Below are positions 1-9,739 of a stretch of 64,000 nucleotides of DNA, piece after piece. The notes under the pieces were generated by a model. That model saw nothing but the letters and a program-made list of their open reading frames with translations. It was not told where the DNA came from and searched no databases. The position numbers were made by a program, and so were the translations under genes. Where the stretch lies: assembly GCA_031216915.1 (NCBI GenBank), contig CM062295.1, forward strand, positions 177,644,927 to 177,708,926. The letters run 5' to 3'. This DNA is from Pictodentalium vernedei (Eukaryota; Mollusca; Scaphopoda; Dentaliida; Dentaliidae). Positions within the stretch are counted from its first letter, which is position 1; the number at the start of each line of letters is the position of its first letter.

Positions 1-262
1 AATGACATGCATGAACATGTCACATGGAATTGCAAACATTTGGCTCACAGAGGAAAATTCTCCAAAAATAGTTCAAAATTTACTTCGTTTTCAGTTTTGG
101 AATGCTACAAAATGGGCTATATCTTCTAGAGTATTACATTTAGAAACTAACATTTTGAATTAAATTATACTCCTTAGTCTCCTTAAAGTAGTGTAATACA
201 AAACTAAATAAAAAACAATGTGGTCTTCGCCAATCATAACATTGTATGACCCCTCCCCCCCC
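1..262. repeat. Left inverted repeat of the Academ-like element (cut by window edge)
   Basis: Bases 1-262 align, as reverse complement, with 6154-6412. The best block is the outermost 40 bases (around CATGGAATTG), about 85% alike. The middle is about 65-75% alike. The inner edge on both sides is TATGACCCCTCCCCCC. The two arms bracket the 1551-codon gene, so I read them as terminal inverted repeats of one element whose left tip lies outside the window. A run of 16 C at 255-270 forms the inner edge. They could instead be two inverted copies of an unrelated dispersed repeat. Confidence 0.6.
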
Positions 263-498
263 CCCCCCCCTAAATTCTAATTATCTGACCGAAACCAGGA
301 TATTGATGTTGGCAGGGAAATATTATTCACAGGCTATCATTAGGCTTGTCCAAAGTATAATAATAATAATAACAAAAACAAATACTAATTTTCATAACAT
401 TCTGGGTTATCACAAACCGTTTTTTACCAGACTATCTCTATATAAATCGATGCTTATTACATTAACTCATTGTGGTCGGGTGGATTTCAAATCTTAGT

Positions 499-588
499 CA
501 GTAGTTGTTGAATCAGCTTGTAAGTCAACCTTCAGCTGCTAATGATGCAGCTGGAGCCTGCCTTACAAGCTACTCCAACAACCACTGA
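499..588. repeat. Imperfect hairpin
   Basis: CAGTAGTTGTTG, CAGCTTGTAAG and CAGCTGC on the left pair with GCAGCTG, CTTACAAGCT and AACAACCACTG on the right. It lies downstream (3' side) of the minus-strand gene that ends at 1166 and inside the putative element. Confidence 0.6.
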
Positions 589-836
589 TCTGAGTATAGT
601 TAAGTTTGTATTGATGTGAATGGAAATTTTAATAGAAATTCCAATCTGAAGTCAGGAAGTAAATTTTCTTTAATGATGCCATATGGCGTCACTAGGCCTC
701 AATGCCATACTTCCCTAAGTTTAGTGCCTATGCCATTCCACATTTGGGACTCATATTATTACTTCTACCTCAAACAACAGATTGTAAGCATGTCAAAAAA
801 AAATTCACATGTTAAAAACAACTTCACAACTTTAGA

Positions 837-1014
837 ACCAGTGATTGGTTGTAACACAGCTGCATTAAAAAATTGGTCACATAAAGTACCAGACTTTGGT
901 TAAATATCTATCAATACTGGTTCTGAATGCAGTATTGAGAGATAAGGAACCAGTGTCTGGTACTTTTTGCAAGAAATGTTTGGCCGCAAGTGAGTTGCAA
1001 CCAGTTACTGGTTC
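837..1014. repeat. Imperfect long inverted repeat
   Basis: CCAGTGATTGGTTGTAAC at 837 pairs with GTTGCAACCAGTTACTGG ending at 1014, and AAGTACCAGACTTTGG pairs with CCAGTGTCTGGTACTT. The fold lies in the 3' flank of the large gene. It may be a MITE remnant or a 3'-UTR structure. Confidence 0.6.
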
Positions 1015-1165
1015 CAGGCTGTGGATCTTTGCAGTGTGCAGAACAAAATATAACCAGCTAAGCCAGAGAAACTAGGAAAGCTGATGTACCATGTCTCTTA
1101 ACAGGATAAATTTCACCTTTGTAACACAAACGATGGGGCTACCATAGATTTGCATGTTTAATTAA

Positions 1166-4100
1166 TTAATCATTAATATCGTCGTCATCACTAGCATGTG
1201 CATTGATGTTGTCTTCCAGGTCATCAGGGGAATTTTGACAATTCTGTAACCGACACATTTGTGTACACTTCAGGCCATTTGCCATACAAGCACAGGTTGT
1301 AGCACTGCATGACCTGCGGCAGTCACAACTGAGCAAATTTAGCACTGTTTCAGGGGCAGGTAAACCTGTCATCCATTTGATGATTGGATTATTGTGTGTG
1401 TCTACACTCCACCCATGGCCACTTGGTTCAGGCGTTTCCATTTTGGCTTTGCAGCTCTGTCGCCAAATAGCTGCCTGGTAGTTGGCCCGAAGTGTATGCT
1501 GACGTAAAGTGTCACGGCATGGTGGAAGTTGTGAGGAGTCTACTTCTCCCCTTTTCCCACAGAACATTAAATATCGACATTCATTTATATCAATACAATC
1601 GGTGGTCTGTGACAGGTAGAGGCGGCATGTAAATGCCTCGATCTCCTTGAACTGCTGCTCGGTCATGTCAAAGGATTTACCAAGTGCCCCAAAACACTGC
1701 TGGAAGTTTGGCTGCTTCTGCAGGAGTTTTAGGGGTTTTACCTTCCCTTTCCCAGCAAATGCACTAACAGAGTCACAGCCAGTAAAGGCATGAATACCTA
1801 TGAAGGAGGTGCACAAGTCAATCCCATATTGGCCTGCAACTCTGCTGATGTCTATATACTGACGACGTGCCAAATTACCTCTTCGTTGATAGATGGGGCA
1901 CCCTAAAACGTGACCAACACTTAATGCTATGACAAAAATGTCTGTGTCGTCAGCAGCTATGATTACTGCTTGATATCCTTGGTCTGCAGCATGCTTAGAA
2001 TGAAGCAGAACTCTGGTATCTGCCTCTTTGTGATTGGATGCCAGTTCTGGTACAGCTTCAGTGTTGTCCCTTGTAATGTGATAACATTCTGAGCCACTGG
2101 TGACATAGATGGCCTTGTCTTCATATCTCTCCTGGAATGATGAGGATCTCCACTCATTGACTAGGAACTCCACAACACTGGTTTTGTTTTCAGCACTGTT
2201 GAGGAACTTCCACCATTGGTGTATGGTTTGTCCCTTATGAATACTTCTGTATTTGATGCCCTCATCAGATCCTCGCCTGTGTCGTTCAGCATTTTTGATC
2301 GAACAAGACCTGTAGACATCGAATACTATGTCTAATCTTTGACTCTGTGAACTCTCCCGTAAAGCTGTGGTCATGACCTGCTCAGATAATTCAGCAAAGG
2401 TCTTGCGTTCCGCCTTTGTCTTGTGGAGTAGACTCATGCCATCCACAATATAAGCTGAGGGTGAGGGGATGTTGTCAGCAACTGGCAAATTTTGCACCAG
2501 GTACTGAGCAAGGGATGATTTGTTTGTTTTTCGTGGTGATCCATCTGTGGCAGCTAATGACCATGGCACTGGTCCAAGGGGATGACTCAAGACAGTTCTG
2601 ATATCTAATGTCCGGCTTTGTGCTGCTAGAATCATTTGTCCAAACAGATTTCTGTCTGCATGGAGAATGACGTCTTTCCCCCCGGCCTTCATGTTGATCT
2701 TTTTACTCATGGAAGAAAATGTTTTCAGCTTCATCTTAGGCAGCTTGTCATGGAACTTTACAGTGGGATCTTCATTTTCTAGCCTCTCCTTTTTAAATTT
2801 CTGATATGCAGCCTCACCCAAGTCATGTGCATTTGACAGGTCATGGCTTATATCTTGAAATGCCAGACGTCCAGTTGATAAACACACCATGCCAACATCT
2901 TCCATTATCATTGGATTCACCCAGTCATTTTCCAGCGTGTTGATTATGGATGTCACATCAGCATTGTCCTTCTCAATTCTGGTATGCTGAAGGTCTGCAT
3001 GCAGTATTTGTGATTTGGGTTGATTCACAAAATTTCGAAGTTCTCGCAGTGCAATGCTGCGGAACTCTGCGGACAGGTAATATTTTGAAACAGCAGCTGG
3101 CTTCAGGCTGAATCCTTTGGTTCCTCCAGCAGTCTGAGTATCCCGGTTGACTGTTTCTTCAATTGCCTGGTCAGCTGGAATTCTAGCAAAAGGATTGGTT
3201 GGTCCCAGCTGTACTGAGAATCGACCCTGGCGGAATTCAGCTGAGACACCTGGATGAGTTGTATCTAGCCTGGTCATGGATGCATAATAATATGGTAAAT
3301 ATCTAGCATAATTCACACGGTCATATGCAAACAACCAAGGGATCATGGCACGCACTGACTGGAGATGTAGATCCCAGTTTCCTTCACGAGCTGCACGAAT
3401 TAGGCCCAGCACAATGTCGACCATGTCTACATATGACATCCAAAATGCAGCCAGTTCCCCAGCATCACCATTTCTAACCTGCTGTGTGTAAACATCAAAT
3501 AGATGCAGCACTTCCTGACATACATTGTTCTGCAAGAGCTCATTGACTGATTCCTCGGTAGTTTCATTTTCAGCACTGATATGGGTTATCAGGTCCATCA
3601 AGATATACTGCTTTTCAGGGTGGGTGGTCTGAAGCCATCGTGGAAATTCCTTCCATGCTAGGTGCAAAAGGGCTTCATACACGAGCTTGTGAAACCTTAA
3701 TGTTCTGTTGTACAGTCTCCCATCCATTACAGCCTGTGCTGATCCTTCAGCTATGACATCACATTCTACAGCAAGGTCTCGAAGGCCAGCATCCAGAAAC
3801 CTTTTGCCAATGGTGGCCATAAAGTTAAACACAATGTGAAAGTCACCCATGCGTAAGACGAGACTCTTAAATAACACTGGATGTTTCCAGGTCAGCTCAA
3901 TTGCTTTAGCATAGATGGCTTGATCAAACACGCAAACGATGTACGGGAGCTGGAGCTGTTTCAGTATTGTTTTTGATCTCTGGAGAATTTCAAACACTGT
4001 AGCAATGTCTGTTGCTGGTGCATCGATCGTCGGAAGATAACCGATCTCATCACTGGTGACTTCCATGGTTTGTCTCTGAATTATGTTAAATCCAGTCCAG

Positions 4101-5821
4101 CTTGGAACATGATTCTGTTGTTGCCTACACAGAGACCAAAGGCTGTTTTTCTGTTTTGCATCAGAGTATTCCTGGGCAAACTGTGGCTCGATTGCTACAG
4201 TTGGTGGTGGCCCCATTCTGTTGCCTGCATTGTAAATTGGCAACTGTTCCAAGTCAGTATCAATTGAGCGCCTTTTGCTTCTCTCGATGCTTTCTTTCTC
4301 CCTTGGGAGTTGCGGTCCAATGAACTTCGGTTGTATTATGATTCCATTTACGCGATGTGAAGTGCCACCACCACTGAGGGTTTCTTCTATGCGATCGATG
4401 TTATCCCAAACCAGAGTTGTGAACATATTGGGGTACATGTTGTGTGGCAGGGGTATCTCTAAATCACCAACAGATTCCAGCTTTTGAATACACAAAGCGG
4501 TTTCAATTTGTTGTGTCATGGAATATGATATACCATGACCAAGACGGTTTAGCAGCTGGATAAGTTCCACATTTCCTGTTAAAGATTTCACCACTAAAGG
4601 AAGCAAAATGTGCTTTGGGGGCTGCTGCTTCCCATGTGACACAACGTACATGACATCCTGACCAAGAGAACTGATATGGCGCCCTGTCTGTCCACTTCCA
4701 ACCTGATCTAACTGACTCCCTGTCAGCACCATCCATAGAAAATCTCTTAATGATTTGGGGATTATGTTGTCTAAGTTGCTTATCTGATCGAGAAAGGGGG
4801 GCCAGCTATTATTATTTTCATGTGCTAAAATATCAGTCCTCAGTAAGAGTGCTGCTTTAGCTAGTAATGTTTTCTTGTCATGTTCATTGGATTTCAAAAT
4901 TGTTAACTCTCTCTCCGTCCTCATTTTATCACACACTAATTTGTCCATGGATAGATTATGTGGGTATAATATTAGTCTGCCATTGTCAGCAGGTATGATC
5001 TTAATAGAATCCCCAAACTGTGCCTCAATTCTGCGACGGAAATTCTTCTTCGTTGATTCAGTAACAGTAATGTCTCCAAGCATATTCATATGGGTTATCA
5101 ACATATTTCTCAGTTCAGTGAGCAAAATTGGACATGGATTTTGGAATAAATCACTTCGTATATAGTCAAAAACTTTATCAAAAGCAACTGCTTCGACATG
5201 AGAGTACTCCTCTTCTTCACTTGACATTGCTACAGAAGCTTTAGAAAGTTCTGGTTTAGTGTATGATCGATAACATGATCTGTGAAAGTGAACCTCGGCA
5301 GCTACTGCATCACGGCTTAGAGAAGCAACAACTCGACTGTCCACCTTGGATACTGCAGCATCGCGTAATGCTGTGTCTGCTTCCATAGTAACACATTTCT
5401 GTAAAACTTCCCGCATTTTTGACCCTTTGGCATATTTGCTAACTTTCTCACATAAGATGCATTTGGGTTCATAAACCCTTGAGGTTGTTGGTGGTTCACG
5501 AATTGATCTCCGTGTTGAATGTTCATCTGAAGTATCACAGGATTGTCTCTGCTGAATAGTGTCTAAAATTTTCTTCATGGTAAATAGTTTTCTACACTTT
5601 GCATGATATTTCACTTGCGGGAGTTCATTTGGTTTCGTATTAGCTGCAATATGCAGAAGTGGCTGGTGTTCATGAATTTCTGCTGCACGTAACAATGTAG
5701 CCCAAGAATCTAAGTCTCTCAGTTCTACAAGTGGGGCTGTTGGAGATTCTGATGAACTGTGCACTATGCACTCACACTCCTGTCGATTGCGTTTTGGTGC
5801 TGGTTCTTCCTTAGGCTCCAT
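1166..5821 (-). CDS. Academ-type (XPG nuclease) transposase-like protein, 1551 aa
   Basis: One uninterrupted reading frame. Two zinc-binding-like modules open the protein: C16/C18 with H73/C76, then C121/C124 with H180/C183. The middle has a WDN...EETLSG block (D473, D476), an FDQ block (D633) and GDFH (D660), which may be the acidic positions of a DDE-type transposase (inference). Residues about 1123-1380 look like an XPG/FEN (PIN-like) nuclease: VDGMSLLHK (D1127), VFDVY (D1168), KEADTR (E1266, D1268), ADDTDIF (D1291, D1292, D1294) and TGCDS (D1350). The tail has a tesmin-like CXC cluster (C1499, 1501, 1505, 1510, 1512, 1519, 1523, 1528) and an acidic end. Zinc modules plus transposase plus XPG nuclease is, from family knowledge, the AcademX arrangement. 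An in-frame TAA three codons upstream fixes the ATG at 5821; the stop is TAA. Flanking inverted repeats support a transposon. The intact frame beside diverged repeats also allows a domesticated host gene. The CDS call is firm, the family call less so. Confidence 0.85.
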   Translation of the reverse strand: MEPKEEPAPKRNRQECECIVHSSSESPTAPLVELRDLDSWATLLRAAEIHEHQPLLHIAANTKPNELPQVKYHAKCRKLFTMKKILDTIQQRQSCDTSDEHSTRRSIREPPTTSRVYEPKCILCEKVSKYAKGSKMREVLQKCVTMEADTALRDAAVSKVDSRVVASLSRDAVAAEVHFHRSCYRSYTKPELSKASVAMSSEEEEYSHVEAVAFDKVFDYIRSDLFQNPCPILLTELRNMLITHMNMLGDITVTESTKKNFRRRIEAQFGDSIKIIPADNGRLILYPHNLSMDKLVCDKMRTERELTILKSNEHDKKTLLAKAALLLRTDILAHENNNSWPPFLDQISNLDNIIPKSLRDFLWMVLTGSQLDQVGSGQTGRHISSLGQDVMYVVSHGKQQPPKHILLPLVVKSLTGNVELIQLLNRLGHGISYSMTQQIETALCIQKLESVGDLEIPLPHNMYPNMFTTLVWDNIDRIEETLSGGGTSHRVNGIIIQPKFIGPQLPREKESIERSKRRSIDTDLEQLPIYNAGNRMGPPPTVAIEPQFAQEYSDAKQKNSLWSLCRQQQNHVPSWTGFNIIQRQTMEVTSDEIGYLPTIDAPATDIATVFEILQRSKTILKQLQLPYIVCVFDQAIYAKAIELTWKHPVLFKSLVLRMGDFHIVFNFMATIGKRFLDAGLRDLAVECDVIAEGSAQAVMDGRLYNRTLRFHKLVYEALLHLAWKEFPRWLQTTHPEKQYILMDLITHISAENETTEESVNELLQNNVCQEVLHLFDVYTQQVRNGDAGELAAFWMSYVDMVDIVLGLIRAAREGNWDLHLQSVRAMIPWLFAYDRVNYARYLPYYYASMTRLDTTHPGVSAEFRQGRFSVQLGPTNPFARIPADQAIEETVNRDTQTAGGTKGFSLKPAAVSKYYLSAEFRSIALRELRNFVNQPKSQILHADLQHTRIEKDNADVTSIINTLENDWVNPMIMEDVGMVCLSTGRLAFQDISHDLSNAHDLGEAAYQKFKKERLENEDPTVKFHDKLPKMKLKTFSSMSKKINMKAGGKDVILHADRNLFGQMILAAQSRTLDIRTVLSHPLGPVPWSLAATDGSPRKTNKSSLAQYLVQNLPVADNIPSPSAYIVDGMSLLHKTKAERKTFAELSEQVMTTALRESSQSQRLDIVFDVYRSCSIKNAERHRRGSDEGIKYRSIHKGQTIHQWWKFLNSAENKTSVVEFLVNEWRSSSFQERYEDKAIYVTSGSECYHITRDNTEAVPELASNHKEADTRVLLHSKHAADQGYQAVIIAADDTDIFVIALSVGHVLGCPIYQRRGNLARRQYIDISRVAGQYGIDLCTSFIGIHAFTGCDSVSAFAGKGKVKPLKLLQKQPNFQQCFGALGKSFDMTEQQFKEIEAFTCRLYLSQTTDCIDINECRYLMFCGKRGEVDSSQLPPCRDTLRQHTLRANYQAAIWRQSCKAKMETPEPSGHGWSVDTHNNPIIKWMTGLPAPETVLNLLSCDCRRSCSATTCACMANGLKCTQMCRLQNCQNSPDDLEDNINAHASDDDDIND

Positions 5822-5839
5822 AGTTATTTACTGCACAAT

Positions 5840-5856
5840 CTGAAAGAAAAAGAAAA
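5840..5856 (-). promoter_or_regulatory. Probable 3' splice acceptor in the 5' leader
   Basis: On the minus strand the sequence reads TTTTCTTTTTCTTTCAG, a long pyrimidine tract ending in CAG, with the AG at 5841-5840. The ATG follows about 20 bases later. This implies a spliced 5' untranslated exon whose donor I cannot place. Confidence 0.55.
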
Positions 5857-6011
5857 CACAAGGTTACTCAGAAATTTCAGTATTAAAAGTATCTTCTGGG
5901 ACTTGATTACCACGGTGGTGTCGAGGGCTCCTGTTAAGAGTTCTAACTAAAGTCACCAAAACATACCTTTATCATTGAAATTCCTTCAATAATGGGACAG
6001 GAAACAAAACT

Positions 6012-6653
6012 TGAAAGGGTTGCCCAGGTTTCATGTATGCTTTATGCATGTCAGACCACAGATAATATCATTGGAATTCGTCACCTGGTATGATACCAGT
6101 GATACATCTATGCCAACAGCAAATTCTTGCTTTTGGCCGAATGTTATCAATTTGGGGGGAGGGGTCATAGAATGCCATGTGTGGCTATGATCATATTATT
6201 CCTCATTATGTGTTATGTTACATAACTTCCGGGGGACTCCGAGGCACGTTTTAAATCATAATGTAAGCTTCTAAAGGTAACACTGTGAAAGATATGAGCC
6301 ATTTATGACTTTCCAAATAGGAAAAATGAACAAAATTTGGGCCTATTTTTGTAGTGATTCCCCAGTAATCCAATATTTTACAATTCCATGTAACATTTTC
6401 TTGCATGACAATATGTACCAACTCATTTCCCAAACATCCAATTCATTTTTGTAAATGTTACTTAGTCATAATAGGAAAAAATATGAAAATTCATAAAAAT
6501 GGAATTTCTTGGCTTGTTCACACACAACCATGGCGGTAACCAGCAGAAAGCTACCAAGTTGGTAAGGTTACCAGGGCTTAAATGATACCATGGGCATGTA
6601 GGAACATTAAAAACATCACCAGAATTTGCCACCTGAGATGATACCAATTCATG
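6012..6653. repeat. Direct repeat pair, 6012-6106 and 6562-6653
   Basis: Two diverged 90-base segments in the same orientation share GGTTxCCAGG, a GCATGT block, a CAGAATTxGCCACCTG-like block and ATGATACCA. They flank the right inverted repeat (6154-6412), so the right end of the element may be internally duplicated. Confidence 0.5.
6154..6412. repeat. Right inverted repeat of the Academ-like element
   Basis: Reverse complement of window bases 1-262, aligned nearly end to end with small gaps. The inner edge reads GGGGGGAGGGGTCATAG (6154-6170). The outer tip is uncertain because the partner arm leaves the window. It lies about 330 bases upstream of the gene's ATG, so it would hold the promoter if the element is transcribed from its own end. 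Confidence 0.6.
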
Positions 6654-6863
6654 AAATTTGAGGCTCTGGCCCATGGCCTACAATAGCCTACATCGCTAAC
6701 GACATCTAAACTAAGCCTTTACTTGGGTTCGTAATCTATTCTATGAATTCGAGACTGTAGCCCTCCAACGTCCACTTTATCTGACAAAAGTACCGTACAA
6801 CCGAGCTTCGTGGATTTCCCAGCAATTCCACCCGCACGAGATCCTATTATGACGTCTCGTAAT

Positions 6864-6940
6864 CGGCCGAAACCCAAGTCTCTCTCCTAAACGGCCGAAA
6901 CCCAAGTCGCCCTCCTAAACGGCCGAAACCCAAGTCTCAC
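6864..6940. repeat. 28-bp minisatellite, 3 copies
   Basis: CGGCCGAAACCCAAGTC starts at 6864, 6892 and 6920, separated by a CTCCTAAA-type spacer. The period is exactly 28 bases. Confidence 0.85.
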
Positions 6941-6949
6941 TGAACTAGA

Positions 6950-9739
6950 TTGTTCTCTACACTTATACCTTGTCTTGGGATATCCAAACATGGCACGTGA
7001 GATTTTTTAAGATTAGACCAGCGTGCCCCCTATGCATATGCTATCAAAGGTATCTCGAGAAATAATGTACTTGATAGCCGTGATGATTGGAATTAATTTA
7101 TAACTACTAGTCACTGCTAGATTAATTGATCGACGATAAAATGGAGACATTTTAATCTGACTAGTAATATGACAAAGAAGTATCCCACTGTGAATCTCCT
7201 AAGGCTAATTATCTAATGAAAACATACGTGCTCACAACACAGAGATAATAAACATAAATTAGAAATTGAAAGTCTGGGAAGCCCCCCCCCCCCCCCCCCC
7301 CACACTTTTTTTTTTTTACACATACTTTGCCCTAACATCGACGCTGTTATGTTTACCTAATTGTCGCGGATATTGGCGCGCAGACGACCGTTAATGTAAT
7401 GTGATGTCTTTTTACTCACAAACATATACAGATTTTCTTTCGCGCTTCAGTTCTTGAATTTTCAGTCCGTTACAGTCAATGCATATTGAATTCATCTTGA
7501 CGCCATCAAGATATAAACATAATTAGCCTGAGTGGAACTACGTGACGTCATGATAAAACCACAATTGTGGTGAGTCTTCATTCCTGATGGTAATGTCATC
7601 AAAAATTTGTTCAAATCAAGTCTCGATTGAGCAACAATTCTTCCGTTTATTCATAGAAAATGAATGCTTATGGCACTTTGTTAGATTAGGTTTTCTGGAA
7701 AACCAATAATTCAGTTTTCTTACCAACTATTCCAGACAAGTGAATCTAAACAAAGGCGTTGCATTTTTTAAGGGGAAGACTATTTCCAGCCTTTCACAGC
7801 GTCGAATTCTTTACAGACTAAGACTGGTGGTCTGAGAGCTTGGAATAGTGCGTGCTCATTGAGTTAAACAGTGGCCAGACACAAAGATGATCGTATGGAT
7901 GAAACTGAAAACACCGACAGAAAATGGATGGCAGCAAACTGTCCTCTTCTAACTATTCACAATCCAAGTGCATATCAGTTGTGGGTATCCTGTACATCAA
8001 GTTGTAAAACGAACGGTGATGAGCACATGACCTATGTAAATATAAAATATACCTATAGTGGTTTGATGTACCAAATGTTCACCACGTTTGGTGAACATTT
8101 GGTACACCAAGCTACTTTGGGTGTATTTTATTTATACCACGATCGTCAGATTAATAAGAGTTTAAATGTTGAATAAATCAATATTCACACTTGCGAATCT
8201 GTTTATGTTTACATGAGCACATGACATAATAACATACTATTTCGAGTTATGGATGCTTTATTAACATCAGAGAACGTATATTTGTTAATTTTTGGAATCT
8301 TATGAGGTTAATGATTTCAAAATATTATAAGTTAAAATTATTTAAAACGTAATAAATAATTGCCGGTTTCATTTCATCCTTCACGAGGCGAGGAGTGATA
8401 AATTTAGACAAGTTTACATTCAAGGCTAGGTCACCAAAGGTCAGCTTGGATGGAGTTCCACTGTAGGTGTAAATTTTAACTATTGAAATTCCATTGCTGG
8501 CGTGTTCACCACGTTTGGCGTGTAAAGCTATAAAGCTATAATTTCTGTCATAGACTTTTTATATATAGTAGAATAGGTAATCATGGTATAAAAATGATTT
8601 TACGATGGGATGGAAATTTAGTCCTCCGTGGACGACACTGGATTGTGTATGTAGATGTCCGATATACATTGGTTGGTGTCGGTACCTGGTACTAAGTTGG
8701 AGCATGGTACCGATACAAATTTAAATATTGTACACCAGAGTTGTTGTTGTGAGCTGTTGTGGCCTGTGGGAGAAATGAGATGTTGTGTTTCCCGAGGAGT
8801 CAGTGTGTGTGTGAGGGGGTCGGGGGGGGAGTGGTCGGGGAATAGCAATGGTGGCCCTTATATTGGTGTTCGCTTCTGTGTCTCTTGTCGCTCCTGGGTC
8901 AGGTGTTGGTAATGGGTACTTTTTGGTACATTTCATTATTATGAGATTTCAAATCCACACAAAGAGTTGAAAGACACCAAGCAAGTGAAAACTAGCTCCA
9001 AGAAGGGAGCAGCTAATGCTGCAAATTCGTTTCTTGTACCACTTTGGGCAGCGTTTTGTATGAAAAGTACACTTTGGCCAGTGTAGAGGGTCCTTGAAAA
9101 GAAGCGTTTGGTAGAAGCTTGTGTGACTACGCATCAGGCTGTTGTTGCGGTTCTATGGATTTTAACGAGTGTGATATTTGTTTAAGTAGGGTCTCTGCTA
9201 CCATCATGAAGAATATTTCAATAACGAGTATGGTCGCAATTTCCACCGAGCTTTTTGCTATAGGCTTTCCACTTATATATCAGACCTAGTGTCGCCATTA
9301 TTGTTACCTCACTTTTGCTGGAAACATGCTCCTCCAGTTTGAGATCTAGGGTATTGCTCTCTGGAAGGCCTGTGCTCCTCCAGTTTGATGTCTATGGTAT
9401 TGCTGCTTCGGATCTCTAGAAAGACGGGGGGCAGCCAGCGTGTGCCCAGCTGTCAGAAACTATCTAAAATGCCCATTCGTCCCACATAATCTTCTTTTTG
9501 TCGTGTTCTGGTTTCTGTTGGGTCAAAAGCAGGGATTGAGAACTGAACGTTGATTGGTGATTGTTTTTAGCTTCTCTGGGGGAGAAGTAGGAAAGCGTAA
9601 AGATCAAAGAAGTCTCACCATGCAGTTCTCTATAACGAGTGACATCATTTTCAGGAATAGAGGAGATCAGCATATCTCATCTTCATTAAGTGTGTCCCTC
9701 ACGTTACCATTTGAATTTGAATCCAAAATTATTGAAGAT
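6950..9739. other. Region without a recognisable gene
   Basis: I see no coding similarity here. It holds a run of 20 C followed by a T-rich run (7282-7318), the hairpin at 8068-8105, and a short imperfect repeat of TTCACCACGTTTGG near 8507. Short open frames in this stretch look like chance. Confidence 0.6.
8068..8105. repeat. Perfect 17-bp-arm hairpin
   Basis: GTACCAAATGTTCACCA, a loop of CGTT, then its exact reverse complement. Half of the motif recurs at about 8505-8520 (TTCACCACGTTTGG). Probably the centre of a small palindromic element. Confidence 0.8.

Noticed and set aside
7871-8176. 101-codon open frame on the plus strand
   Set aside because: No domain or compositional sign of coding, and it runs through the 8068 hairpin.
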